From positions 28,660 to 92,659 of the forward strand of contig UQHZ01000007.1 in the NCBI GenBank assembly GCA_900541055.1: 64,000 nt of DNA, written 5' to 3'. The DNA comes from an uncultured Collinsella sp. (GTDB taxonomy: Bacteria; Actinomycetota; Coriobacteriia; Coriobacteriales; Coriobacteriaceae). A program made the position numbers and the translations under genes. The number at the start of each line of letters is the position of its first letter. The stretch's first letter is position 1. Positions 8,962 through 17,587 of the stretch are shown here, one piece after another. Below the pieces are notes generated by a model that ran no database searches, was not told where the DNA came from, and saw only the letters and a program-made list of their open reading frames with translations.

Positions 8962-10089
8962 ATGGCCCCCGCTCAGGCAAGCCTGCTGGCCAAGCTCGAC
9001 ACCCAACAGCGCGTGCGCGACTTTCTGACCAACGCCATCGCAAGCGGCCGCGCATCGCACGCCTACCTGTTTTTGGGCGCGCCCGGCGCCGGTAAGCTCG
9101 ACGCCGCATGGGCGCTTGCCCAGGCATTCCTGTGCGAGCAGGACGGCTGTGGCTCGTGCGACAGCTGCGTACGCGTCGCCCGCCATACGCATCCCGACGT
9201 GCACTATTACACGCCTGAAAGCGCTACGGGCTACCTCATCGCCCAGACCCGCGAGCTGCTCGACGACGTGCCCCTGGCACCCATCCGCGCCAAGGCAAAG
9301 GTCTATATCATCGACCGTGCCGAGCAACTGCGCGCCAACACCGCCAATGCGCTGCTCAAAACGCTCGAGGAACCGCCCGAGGGCGTCATGTTCATCCTGT
9401 TGGGCACCTCGGCCGACGTGATGCTGCCCACCATTGTGAGCCGCTGTCAGTGCGTACCGTTTCGGCTGGTTTCGCCCACTGTGGCTGCGCAGGCCGTGAG
9501 CCGCGCCACCGGTCAGGACCCTGCGCGTTGCCGAATGGCCGTCGCTGTGGCGGGAAGCCCCACGCGTGGTATCGAGTTCCTCAAGAGCGCCGAGCGCCAG
9601 GACGCCCGTCGCCAGATGGTCCGCGCCATCGACTCGCTCATCGCCGCCGACGAGGCCGATGTGCTCAGTCGCGCCAAGTCGCTCATCGTCGCCGTCAAGG
9701 CGCCGCTCGCCGAGGTCAAGTCCACGCAGGAAAAGGTGCTCGAGCAAAATGCCGACTACCTGTCGCGTGGAGCATTGAAGCAGCTTGAGGACCGCAACAA
9801 GCGCGAACTCAACGCGCGCGAGCGTTCGGGTATCATGGAAGCGCTGGCGAGCGCGCGGACGCTCATGCGCGACGTGCTGCTGACGCTTCAGGATGAGGCG
9901 GCAGACGTTGTGAACGAGGACGTGCGCGACACGATCGGGCGGCTTGCCGCCGCGACCAATGTTGCGGGTGCCACCCAGGCGCTCGAGGCGGTCGCAACCG
10001 CCGAGCGCAACATCGCCAGAAACGTTACTCCCCAGCTGGCCATCGAGGTCATGCTGTTCGATATCAGGAAGGCACTGAAATGCCGTTAG
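8962..10089 (+). CDS. holB: DNA polymerase III subunit delta' (clamp loader)
   Basis: 375 aa from ATG 8962, with AAGGAGG 9 bases upstream inside tmk. It has an AAA+ P-loop (GAPGAGK), a Cys4 zinc module (CEQDGCGSCDSC), and the segment ANTANALLKTLEEPP typical of delta'/gamma clamp-loader subunits. Loading of the sliding clamp is the expected role. The last 10 bases overlap the ricT start, indicating translational coupling. Confidence 0.94.
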   Translation: MAPAQASLLAKLDTQQRVRDFLTNAIASGRASHAYLFLGAPGAGKLDAAWALAQAFLCEQDGCGSCDSCVRVARHTHPDVHYYTPESATGYLIAQTRELLDDVPLAPIRAKAKVYIIDRAEQLRANTANALLKTLEEPPEGVMFILLGTSADVMLPTIVSRCQCVPFRLVSPTVAAQAVSRATGQDPARCRMAVAVAGSPTRGIEFLKSAERQDARRQMVRAIDSLIAADEADVLSRAKSLIVAVKAPLAEVKSTQEKVLEQNADYLSRGALKQLEDRNKRELNARERSGIMEALASARTLMRDVLLTLQDEAADVVNEDVRDTIGRLAAATNVAGATQALEAVATAERNIARNVTPQLAIEVMLFDIRKALKCR

Positions 10090-11780
10090 TCGTACCCGTT
10101 AAGTTTACCTACGCCTCGCGCGACCTGTGGTTTGACCCGCAGGATCTGGATATTCTCGAGGCCGATTATGCCATTTGCTCCACTGAGCGCGGGACCGAGA
10201 TCGGCCTGGTCACGGCCGATCCCTTCGAGGTGCCGCAAGACGAGATCGGCCAGCCGCTCAAGCCCGTGCTGCGCGTGGCGAGCGACGTCGACCTGCAGCT
10301 TGCCGACGACCTGGCCATCCAGGGCGATGAGGCGATGGTCGATTTCCGCCGTCTGGTCAAAGAGCTCGACCTCGAGATGAAGCCGGTCGGCGTCGAGTAC
10401 CTGTTTGGCGGCGAGAAGGCCGTGTTCTACTTTGCGGCCGAGGAGCGCGTCGATTTTCGTCAGCTTGTCAAGGATCTGTCCTCGACGCTGCACATTCGCG
10501 TCGACATGCGCCAGATCGGCGTGCGCGACGAGACCCGCCTGGTGGGCGGCTATGCCCAGTGCGGACAGGAGCTCTGCTGCACGCGCTTTGGCGGACAGTT
10601 TGAGCCCGTCTCGATTCGCATGGCAAAAGAGCAGGACCTACCGCTCAACTCGTCCAAGATCAGCGGCGTTTGCGGCCGCCTGATGTGCTGCCTGCGCTAT
10701 GAGTTCGAGGCGTACAAGGACTTTAAGAGCCGTGCGCCCAAAAAGAAGACGCTCATCGATACGCCGCTTGGCAAGGCGCGTATCCAGGAATATGACACGC
10801 CGCGTGAGCAGCTGGTGTTGCGCCTGGAGAACGGCAAAGTCTTTAAGGTCAACTTGGCCGACATGACCTGCTCTGAGGGCTGCAAAAAGAAGGCCGCCGA
10901 GCAGGGCTGCAACTGCCGCCCCGACTGCGTGACGCGCGATGTGCTCGAGCGTATCGAGTCGCCCGAGATGCGCCTGGCGCTTATGGAGCTCGACCGCGAG
11001 AACGGCGTCGACGTGGGCGATGGCCTGTCGAGCGCCGACCGTCTGGCCGGCACGACGATGCCCAAGCGCCGCCGTCGCGATGCGGACGCCGATGCCCGTG
11101 CCGGTCAGAGCCAGGGCGAGGGTCGCGGCCGCGGTAAGGGTCGCGGCAAGGCCGAGGCACCCGAGGCCGAGGAGGCTGCCGGTGGACGTCGCCGCCGCAA
11201 GCGCTCGGGTTCGGGCGATACCGGCGAGGCCGCTCCCGCAGGCAAGAATTCCCCCCGCGAGCGCGAGGCTCAGCAGCCCCAGCAGCAAAACCGAGGCGGT
11301 GGCATGAATCCCACGCGCCGTCGTCGCCGTCATTTGTCGAGCGAGGAGCGCGAGGACGCCTTCCGCGCCGCAGCCGCTCGCGAAGCCGGTGCCGCCCCCA
11401 AGGGTGGTTCGGGTTCCGATACGCCTGCCGACAAGGGTGGCAAGCAGCGCAACGATGACGAGCGCGTCCCGCGTCCGCGTCGTCGCCATTCCTCGGGCAC
11501 GCAGCAAAAGCCCTCGGTGCCCTCCGTGGCCGATCAGGTCTCGGATGGCGAGGTCAAGGTCACGCGCCGTCGCCCCGGAGATGGCGGAGGGGCAGCTGCC
11601 AAGGCCGTGCGCGGTGCTGCTCGCGACGAACGCGAGTCGCGCGAAGATCGTGGTGGCGAGGGTTCGGCCGACCAGGGCCAGAAGCGCCGTCGCCGTCGCC
11701 GTTCCCGCAAGCCGCGTCAAGATGGCGGTGAGGGCTCGACCCAAAACTCGTCCGCACCGCAACCGCCCACCGGCGAATAG
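10080..11780 (+). CDS. ricT: PSP1-domain protein RicT (YaaT family)
   Basis: 566 aa. The N-terminal half (about 1-290) is a PSP1 domain with clustered cysteines (CGQELCCTRFGG, GVCGRLMCCLRYEFE, and a further Cys cluster near residue 262-282). In Bacillus, RicT joins an Fe-S-bearing RicAFT complex that supports RNase Y processing. The second half (about 315-566) is a disordered Arg/Gly/Ala/Glu-rich tail with runs such as KRRRRRRSRK, absent from Bacillus RicT and suited to RNA binding. It overlaps holB by 10 bases; RBS AGGAAGG. Confidence 0.9.
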   Translation: MPLVVPVKFTYASRDLWFDPQDLDILEADYAICSTERGTEIGLVTADPFEVPQDEIGQPLKPVLRVASDVDLQLADDLAIQGDEAMVDFRRLVKELDLEMKPVGVEYLFGGEKAVFYFAAEERVDFRQLVKDLSSTLHIRVDMRQIGVRDETRLVGGYAQCGQELCCTRFGGQFEPVSIRMAKEQDLPLNSSKISGVCGRLMCCLRYEFEAYKDFKSRAPKKKTLIDTPLGKARIQEYDTPREQLVLRLENGKVFKVNLADMTCSEGCKKKAAEQGCNCRPDCVTRDVLERIESPEMRLALMELDRENGVDVGDGLSSADRLAGTTMPKRRRRDADADARAGQSQGEGRGRGKGRGKAEAPEAEEAAGGRRRRKRSGSGDTGEAAPAGKNSPREREAQQPQQQNRGGGMNPTRRRRRHLSSEEREDAFRAAAAREAGAAPKGGSGSDTPADKGGKQRNDDERVPRPRRRHSSGTQQKPSVPSVADQVSDGEVKVTRRRPGDGGGAAAKAVRGAARDERESREDRGGEGSADQGQKRRRRRRSRKPRQDGGEGSTQNSSAPQPPTGE

Positions 11781-11841
11781 CGCCCGCAAACGGATTTAAC
11801 CCGCCTGGCCCCAAACGCGTCGGGGTACCATAGCGCTGAAT

Positions 11842-11880
11842 CAACAACCCTCCCTGCGACCGAGCGTAGGGAGGGTTGTG
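11842..11880 (+). promoter_or_regulatory. Hairpin holding the comFC ribosome binding site
   Basis: Arms CAACCCTCCCT (about 11845-11855) and AGGGAGGGTTG (11868-11878) are perfectly complementary. The right arm contains the GGAGG at 11870-11874 used for the GTG start at 11883. There is no T-run, so it is not a standard terminator. A translational switch or cold-sensitive hairpin is possible. Confidence 0.5.
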
Positions 11881-11882
11881 TC

Positions 11883-12689
11883 GTGAAGAGACATTTGAAT
11901 GTGTTGGGATGCCTGCAAGGTGCCGGCATCCTACCGTTTGCGGACGAATTGCTACCGTTTGCCGAGCAGGCGGCGCACGAGGCGCTTGAGGCGTTGTCAC
12001 CCACGCGATGTGCCGGCTGCGAGCGCGCCGGTGCGCTTATTTGCCAAGACTGCCTGGCCGCGCTTGCGCTCATCGACCCGCGGCATAGCTGCACTCGATG
12101 CGGCGCCCCGTTTGGAGACTTGCTGTGCACCGAGTGCTCGGTCGAGGGTACGTCCTCGGCGATGGCCGAAGCACTCGACCGGTGCCTGGCATGTGCCGTT
12201 TACACGCATCCGCTCCCGAGGATCATTAAAGCGTACAAAGACGCGGGCGAGCGACGCCTGGCGCCGTATCTGGCAGAGCTGCTATACGACACCGCCTTGT
12301 ATGCCCAGGTCGCGGCACCCGAACGCTTAGGCGGTGTGTTGTCCGGCGCCGATGCAGTGGTGTTTGTGCCCGCGACGGCGGCGGCGTTTCGGCGACGCGG
12401 CTTCGATCATATGGAAGCCATCGCGCGCCCATTTTGCGAGCTGTCGGGTGTTCCGCTGCTCGACGCCCTCGTTAAGTACGGCCATGGCGACCAGCGTGAA
12501 CTCGGTCGTGAAGAACGCCGTGAACGCGCCCGAGGCATGTACGAGACCGTTGAGGACGTGCGGGGCCGCCGCCTGCTGCTTATCGACGACGTTATCACCA
12601 CGGGTGCGACGATGGCTGCGGCTTCGGCGGAACTCAAGCGCGCCGGTGCTGCGGCCGTTGATGGCCTCGCTATCGCACGCGTCTGGTAG
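11883..12689 (+). CDS. comFC: ComF family amidophosphoribosyltransferase-like protein
   Basis: 268 aa from a GTG start with GGAGG 8 bases upstream. The N-terminal part holds Cys-rich zinc modules (CAGCERAGALICQDC and CTRCGAPFGDLLCTEC). The C-terminal part has the PRPP-binding loop LLLIDDVITTGAT (about 221-233) of type I phosphoribosyltransferases. ComFC is linked to DNA uptake in competence in other bacteria. comFA is not visible here. The first ~30 residues are atypical, so the start could be slightly downstream. Confidence 0.85.
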   Translation: MKRHLNVLGCLQGAGILPFADELLPFAEQAAHEALEALSPTRCAGCERAGALICQDCLAALALIDPRHSCTRCGAPFGDLLCTECSVEGTSSAMAEALDRCLACAVYTHPLPRIIKAYKDAGERRLAPYLAELLYDTALYAQVAAPERLGGVLSGADAVVFVPATAAAFRRRGFDHMEAIARPFCELSGVPLLDALVKYGHGDQRELGREERRERARGMYETVEDVRGRRLLLIDDVITTGATMAAASAELKRAGAAAVDGLAIARVW

Positions 12690-12700
12690 GGGTGATTCGT

Positions 12701-13810
12701 GTGGCGGTAAAGATTGAGCGGTGCAACGAGCCGACAGGCGAACAGCTAGCGGCTTCCGCAATCCTAACAGGCGCCTCGGCGTTGCGCATGATTCGAGCCG
12801 AGCGCCGGCAGATGGGCTACATCGGCTGGAAGGACCTCAATCCCGATGAAGAGCGCCGCGTGCTGTGTACGTCATCGCCTTCGACCGAGGATATCTATCT
12901 TCCCGACCTGGTGCGAATTGGAGCCAAAAGCGGCGAGGTGCAAGAAGATCTGTGCTTGCTGGTGGGATCTGCGGCGCAGCGCCGACGCATGCCTGGCGTG
13001 GGCTGGTCCGTGTGTTCCGGGTTGCCTGTCGGCTCGATTCTAGAGGTGGAACCGGGGGTGTACAGCCTATCTCCCGAGGCCCTTTGTGTTGCCGTCGCCC
13101 GCGAGGTCGACTGTATCCAGGCGTTTGCACTGGCCCAGGAACTGTGTTCCAAGATTTCACTAAGCGATCGCGGGAAGTATCTGCCTCCCTACACCTCGCC
13201 TGTTGCGAATAGACTTGCAAAGGATAAGGACCAACCGGCAGACGTGGGCTACTTTGAAGTCGAGCCGGTGCTGACGCCCGATCGCCTGGCAGATTACCTT
13301 GCGGCATGCAAGGGGAGTGCGGCCAAACAACTGCTACGCCTGTGTCCCTACCTGTCAGAAAACCTGCGCTCACCCATGGAGTGCATCATGCTTGCCATGT
13401 TTTCGCTTCCGTTTTCCTATGGCGGATTTGCCTGCGGTCCCTTTAAGACCGACTACAAGATCGAGTTCGATGACCGCGCGCAGGCAATCTCGGGGATGTC
13501 GCATGCAGTTTGCGATGCGTATCAGGAGGCAGCCCGGTTTGACCTGGAATACAACGGTGAGCTGGGCCATTCCTCCCGGAGGGGACGTATTCATGATGAA
13601 AAACGCAACACGGGCTTGATTACTATGGGAATCGAGGTCGCGACGGTCAACAACGAAATGCTCTGCGACATGGAAGCGATGGAAGCGCTCGCATGGCGCA
13701 TTTACCAACGCATGGGTAAGCGATATCAGAATCGCGTAGAGGCGCGTCGAAAGAGGCAAGATGCTCTGCTGAATACGCTCCGAGCGTGCTTTGGGCTCAA
13801 GCCGGCGTAA
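12701..13810 (+). CDS. Uncharacterised protein, possible PD-(D/E)XK nuclease-like C-terminus
   Basis: 369 aa from GTG 12701, which has AGGGG 8 bases upstream; a GTG at 12692 is too close to that site. I do not recognise a named family. Residues from about 230 on include FDLEYNGELGH, a conserved-looking RGRIHDEKRNTGLITMGIEV stretch, and a basic Arg/Lys-rich end. This order (D, E.G, H, D..R...L...G) resembles the very-short-patch/DUF559 nuclease-like fold, but that is inference. The middle (VYSLSPEALCVAVAREV) could be a helix-turn-helix-like or AbiEi-like segment. It starts 11 bases after comFC. Confidence 0.65.
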   Translation: MAVKIERCNEPTGEQLAASAILTGASALRMIRAERRQMGYIGWKDLNPDEERRVLCTSSPSTEDIYLPDLVRIGAKSGEVQEDLCLLVGSAAQRRRMPGVGWSVCSGLPVGSILEVEPGVYSLSPEALCVAVAREVDCIQAFALAQELCSKISLSDRGKYLPPYTSPVANRLAKDKDQPADVGYFEVEPVLTPDRLADYLAACKGSAAKQLLRLCPYLSENLRSPMECIMLAMFSLPFSYGGFACGPFKTDYKIEFDDRAQAISGMSHAVCDAYQEAARFDLEYNGELGHSSRRGRIHDEKRNTGLITMGIEVATVNNEMLCDMEAMEALAWRIYQRMGKRYQNRVEARRKRQDALLNTLRACFGLKPA

Positions 13811-13840
13811 AACTATGGCTTTATAGGGGGTCTGTTTATA

Positions 13841-14067
13841 TGCCCTGTGCAAAAAACGGCAAATATGAGTATTGTTACTAGATTAGTAGCAGTAAAAACA
13901 AAGAAACTTGGGCCGAAAATTTGGATTCATTGAAGAGATAATAAACGAATGTGGAATATCTTGGCGCCAAGCAGGTTGTGCGGAACTCAAAAAGGGCTCG
14001 CGGGGCGGAAAAACGCTGCTACTAAATTGGTGACAGTACTCATATTTGCCGTTATTTGCACACGGCA
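13841..14067. repeat. MITE-like inverted repeat element (227 bp)
   Basis: Imperfect 52-base arms at 13841-13892 and 14016-14067, with the shared core GCAAATATGAGT near the ends and GTAGCAG at the inner side. The centre (13893-14015) is AT-richer than the surroundings and has no convincing gene; a 44-codon open stretch ending in TGA at about 14031 has no start. The size and long terminal arms suggest a non-autonomous mobile or fold-back element. Confidence 0.68.
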
Positions 14068-14083
14068 CCCTGAGGCGGGTGCC

Positions 14084-14110
14084 CCGGAGCTCCCCGTAGG
14101 GGAGCTCCGG
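14084..14110. repeat. Perfect 12-bp hairpin
   Basis: CCGGAGCTCCCC and GGGGAGCTCCGG pair around a 3-base loop, flanked by further partial complementarity (GTGCCCC left, GGGGGCAC right at about 14117-14124). There is no T-run. It lies between the MITE-like element and the promoter at 14184. Confidence 0.6.
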
Positions 14111-14183
14111 GCTTCATGGGGGCACGAATGGTCCGCTCCGACCTGCAAAATCTGTGCTCACGGTGCGAATGACGCCCCTAACC

Positions 14184-14212
14184 TTAAACTTTAGCTTGAA
14201 CTTAGCTATAAT
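14184..14212 (+). promoter_or_regulatory. Candidate promoter for a long leader before the solute-binding protein
   Basis: TTAAAC (14184-14189), 17 bases, then TATAAT (14207-14212), a perfect -10 box. Transcription from about 14219 would give a leader of ~325 bases before the start codon at 14543. Within it, AAGACAGACGCGGTC pairs with GACCGCGT ~20 bases later, a pattern reminiscent of the ribosomal protein L10 leader, although no rplJ follows. The rest of the leader shows no gene I can support. Confidence 0.5.
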
Positions 14213-14542
14213 GCGCTACGTTCCTGCCAGGCTGTGGTTGCGGACGGACGAAATGTCCATCCTAGTCCAAGACAGACGCGGTCAAAGGGATCCACGTAAG
14301 CGACCGCGTGCGCGCGGCGCGATCATGGCGCGTCCTAGATGTAAGCCGCACCGTCCGTTCTACTTTCTTTGGGGCAATACCGCCTCGCGGGCGAGCGGGC
14401 CAGTCGTGAAGGTGGCTATGGCCTCCCGAGCAAACACCCCGGTGCGCAAGTGTGGGGTCAAATACCAGGTCAGCTGGTGGGAACACCCGTTATTCCGCGC
14501 AACGCACGGATTGTATACGACACAGAAGGCAGGGTAGTGGAC

Positions 14543-15553
14543 ATGGTGAGGGGCAGCTTGATGCACGCGGCTCGGTTAGGTGCTGGGACCGCGGCGGTCA
14601 TTGCCGTATTGGGCTTGAGCGGATGCGCGTTCAATCCACTGTCCACGTTCACGACACCCACGATTGACCAGATCGAGCGCGAGACCGTTACCCCTACGGT
14701 GTCGGACGATGCCCTGGTCACTCCCGGCACCCTGACGGTTGCCCTCGATACCTCCGATGCTCCGCAGGCCATGCAGGGCGCCGATGGTAACCTCACGGGC
14801 TACGCGGTCGACGCTGCCCGCGCCCTTGCAAGTCGCATGGGCCTCAAGGTTGCTTTCGTCGATGCGTCTTCTGCCGATTCCGCGCTTGGCGACAAAAAGG
14901 CCGACATCTTCATTGGCGACATCAATTCCACGGATGGTGACATCAGCACGCTTGGTACTTGCCTGTACGACGCTGCGGCAGTGTTCGGAAAGACGAGCGA
15001 TGGCGAGTCGCTGAGCGTTTCCACCGAAACGCTTAACACCGCTACCCTGGGCGTTCAGACCTCTTCGGCCTCGCAGGAAGCGCTCGCCAAGCAGAGCATC
15101 ACGGCCAACCAAAAGACCTTCTCCAACATCAACGAGTGCTTTGAGGCGCTCGAGTCCGGCGAGATCGACTACGTGATTTGCGACTCCACGGCCGGCGGCT
15201 ACCTTGCGCGCCTGATGAGCCAGATCTCTTACGTCGGCGCGCTCGAGACGCCCTCGACGCTCGGCGTCGCGGGCCTCGCGGCCAACGATGAGCTATGCCG
15301 TGCCGTGAGCGATGCCCTCGACGGTATCACGGTCGATGGCACGCTCGAGGCGGTCCACTCCGTCTGGTACGGCACGATGCCCTATGACCTCACCACCAAG
15401 ACGGTCTCGGGCACCGACGTACAGTCGACCGACACCGGATCCAGCGAGTCCGCATCCTCCGATTCGAACAGCGAGGGTGCAACCTCCGAGGATAAATCGT
15501 CCAGCCAGGAGGGCGCTATCACCGACGACGACATTAACAAGCTCAATAGCTAG
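14543..15553 (+). CDS. Solute-binding lipoprotein, ABC family 3 (amino-acid type)
   Basis: 336 aa from ATG 14543 (a start at 14561 is also possible). The signal peptide ends in the lipobox LSGC, giving a lipid-anchored protein. The body follows the family 3 periplasmic-binding fold: LTVALDTSDAPQAMQ, GYAVDAARALASRMGLKV, DIFIGDIN and IDYVICDSTAGGYL are the usual strands. The last ~45 residues are a Ser/Thr/Asp-rich tail. No permease or ATPase gene is adjacent, so it is an orphan receptor or pairs with distant partners. Confidence 0.85.
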   Translation: MVRGSLMHAARLGAGTAAVIAVLGLSGCAFNPLSTFTTPTIDQIERETVTPTVSDDALVTPGTLTVALDTSDAPQAMQGADGNLTGYAVDAARALASRMGLKVAFVDASSADSALGDKKADIFIGDINSTDGDISTLGTCLYDAAAVFGKTSDGESLSVSTETLNTATLGVQTSSASQEALAKQSITANQKTFSNINECFEALESGEIDYVICDSTAGGYLARLMSQISYVGALETPSTLGVAGLAANDELCRAVSDALDGITVDGTLEAVHSVWYGTMPYDLTTKTVSGTDVQSTDTGSSESASSDSNSEGATSEDKSSSQEGAITDDDINKLNS

Positions 15554-15567
15554 TTATTGCTAGGGGT

Positions 15568-15653
15568 GGCGTCTCCTATGCGCTAGGAGAGACGCCTCTT
15601 CACGGTTTCAACACGCATTGCCGGGCTTTGCCAACAGGGGAGCCCGGCTTTTT
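15568..15653 (+). terminator. Two consecutive hairpin terminators
   Basis: First stem GGCGTCTCC / GGAGAGACGCC at 15568-15597. Second stem GCCGGGCT / AGCCCGGC at 15620-15648 followed by TTTTT. They end the solute-binding protein transcript. The rest of this gap up to 15870 holds no gene; a small imperfect hairpin lies at about 15725-15750. Confidence 0.8.
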
Positions 15654-15870
15654 CGTTTCCAGAAAACCAGCAGTTCAAGGACATTTTTTAGGTGCAAAAC
15701 CAAAGTCGCCGTCGCCCTCCCATAGCGCACTTTGCCACAGAAAAGTGCGAGACTTCGGTATGCGGTATCAAGCAATCGTTATTCGGGTCTTTGGGAATCC
15801 GCGTGATTAAATGCACGGCAATGGGTACATAGCCAGTACAGTAAGTCCCCGAGGCAGATTGGAGCCACGT

Positions 15871-16455
15871 ATGGATATCAAGGTTTCTGGACGCAAAACG
15901 ACGGTAACCGATGCTCTGCGTGCGCATGTGGATGAGAAGATCGGCGAGGCGCTCAAGGTTTTCGATATCGAGCCCATGACGGTCGACGTCGTACTTCGTT
16001 ATGAGAAGAACCCCTCGAACCCCAACCCGGCAATCGTCGAGGTTACGGTTCGTGCCCGCGGTTCGGTGATTCGCGTTGCCGAGCACGGTGCGGATATGTA
16101 CGCCGCCATCGACCTCTCCGCCGATAAGGTCACCCGCCAGCTGCGCAAGTTCAAGACCAAGGTCGTGGACAACCGCCAGGGCGGTGCCAGCGCAGCGGAT
16201 GTCGCGCCGGTCGAGCGCGTCGAGGATCTGGCCGACCTGCTGCTGCCCGAGGAGGAGGACGACCTGCTCGTCCGCGAGAAGGTCATCGATGTCACCCCGA
16301 TGACTGAGGAGCAGGCGCTGGTGCAGACCGATCTGCTCGGCCACGACTTCTACGTGTTCGAGAACGCGACGACTGGCCTCATCAATGTGGTGTATCACCG
16401 TAAGAATGGTGGATATGGCATCATCAAGCCCCGCATCGAAACACTTGACGAGTAA
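15871..16455 (+). CDS. hpf: Ribosome hibernation promoting factor, long form
   Basis: 194 aa from ATG 15871 (GGAG ~7 bases upstream); the in-frame ATG at 15811 adds a non-conserved leader. The N-terminal S30AE domain (MDIKVSGRKTTVTDALRAHVDEKI to about residue 105) binds the small subunit. A linker leads to the C-terminal domain (HDFYVFENATTGLINVVYHRKNGGYGLI-type signature, about 155-190) that dimerises to form 100S ribosomes. The two-domain length marks the long HPF form. Confidence 0.95.
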   Translation: MDIKVSGRKTTVTDALRAHVDEKIGEALKVFDIEPMTVDVVLRYEKNPSNPNPAIVEVTVRARGSVIRVAEHGADMYAAIDLSADKVTRQLRKFKTKVVDNRQGGASAADVAPVERVEDLADLLLPEEEDDLLVREKVIDVTPMTEEQALVQTDLLGHDFYVFENATTGLINVVYHRKNGGYGIIKPRIETLDE

Positions 16456-16484
16456 AATACGTTAACTTGCATGAGTTAACGGTT

Positions 16485-16517
16485 GGCGGCCATCCCATGC
16501 GGGTGGCCGCCTTTTTT
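16485..16517 (+). terminator. Rho-independent terminator after hpf
   Basis: GGCGGCCA / TGGCCGCC stem followed by six T. It separates hpf from the DegV gene. Confidence 0.85.
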
Positions 16518-16535
16518 ACGTAAGGAGTCGCTTTG

Positions 16536-17489
16536 ATGGACAAGGCTGCATCTACCGGCCATTCTGACCGCTGCCGCATCGTCGTCGATACCTGCTGCGA
16601 CTTTAGCCCCGAGGTCGCCGCGAACCTCGATGTCGATATCCTGGGTTTCCCCTTCATTATCGATGGCGAGGAGCGCACGGACGATATCTGGTCGAGCATG
16701 AGTCCTAAGGAGTTCTACGACCGCATGCGCGCCGGCGCTCGCGTGTCCACCTCGGCTGTGTCGCTCGGTCGCTATATCGAGTTCTTTACCGAGTGCGCCA
16801 AAGAGGGCACGCCCACGGTCTACCTGTGCTTTACCTCGGCGCTGTCGTCGAGCTACAACTCCGCGTGCCAGGCGGCAGATGCCGTGCGCGCCGAGTATCC
16901 CAACTTTGAGCTCTACGTGGTCGACAACGCCCTGCCCTGCGCGACCGGCGCGCTCTTGGCGCTCGAGGCCGTGCGCCAGCGTTCGGCGGGACTGACTGCC
17001 AAGCAGCTGGTCGATTGGGCAAACGAGGCAAAGACCTACGTCCACGGCTACTTTACGCTCGAGAGCTTCGACGCACTGGCTGCCGGCGGCCGCATTCCGC
17101 CCGCGGCGGCACAGCTCACGGCAAAGCTCGACGTCAAACCCGAGCTGTCCTACGACCTGGCCGGCTCGCTGTCGCTGATCGGCGTCAACCGCGGCCGCAA
17201 GAAGGCGCTCAAGTCCATCCTCAAGTCGTTCCGCGAGAACTACGTGCCCGACCGCACCATGCCCATCGCCATCATGACTGCCGATGCCGAGAAGGATGGT
17301 GACTGGCTCGAGGCCGCAGTTCGCAAGGAGGAGGGCTGCGCCGACGTCACGATTATCCGTAGTTCCGTCGGTCCTACCATCGGCTCGCACGTGGGGCCCG
17401 GCATGGTGGCACTTGCGTTTTGGGGCAAGAACCGCGCCGAGAAAGCCTCGCTTTCCGACCGCATCGCTCGCCGCGTGCGCGGGCAGTAG
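16536..17489 (+). CDS. DegV family fatty-acid-binding protein
   Basis: 317 aa from ATG 16536, with AAGGAG 8 bases upstream; a TTG one codon earlier is less likely. The N-terminus RIVVDTCCDFSPEVA, the FTSALSSSYNSA segment and the C-terminal GPTIGSHVGPGMVALAF are DegV-family signatures. Members bind a fatty acid and, as FakB, present it to the kinase FakA. No fakA is nearby, so the specific role is inferred. Confidence 0.92.
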   Translation: MDKAASTGHSDRCRIVVDTCCDFSPEVAANLDVDILGFPFIIDGEERTDDIWSSMSPKEFYDRMRAGARVSTSAVSLGRYIEFFTECAKEGTPTVYLCFTSALSSSYNSACQAADAVRAEYPNFELYVVDNALPCATGALLALEAVRQRSAGLTAKQLVDWANEAKTYVHGYFTLESFDALAAGGRIPPAAAQLTAKLDVKPELSYDLAGSLSLIGVNRGRKKALKSILKSFRENYVPDRTMPIAIMTADAEKDGDWLEAAVRKEEGCADVTIIRSSVGPTIGSHVGPGMVALAFWGKNRAEKASLSDRIARRVRGQ

Positions 17490-17587
17490 GCAAGCGATGC
17501 GTCCGTAATCGCCCTCGACTCACAGCCCAAACGCTGGCACCGAGTATTCAACCTGGTAATAACACCCAACCCAAAAGGAAAGGTTTC

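Noticed and set aside
14369..14542. A longer N-terminus of the solute-binding protein starting at 14369
   Set aside because: It would place 58 polar residues before the lipoprotein signal peptide, which must be N-terminal.
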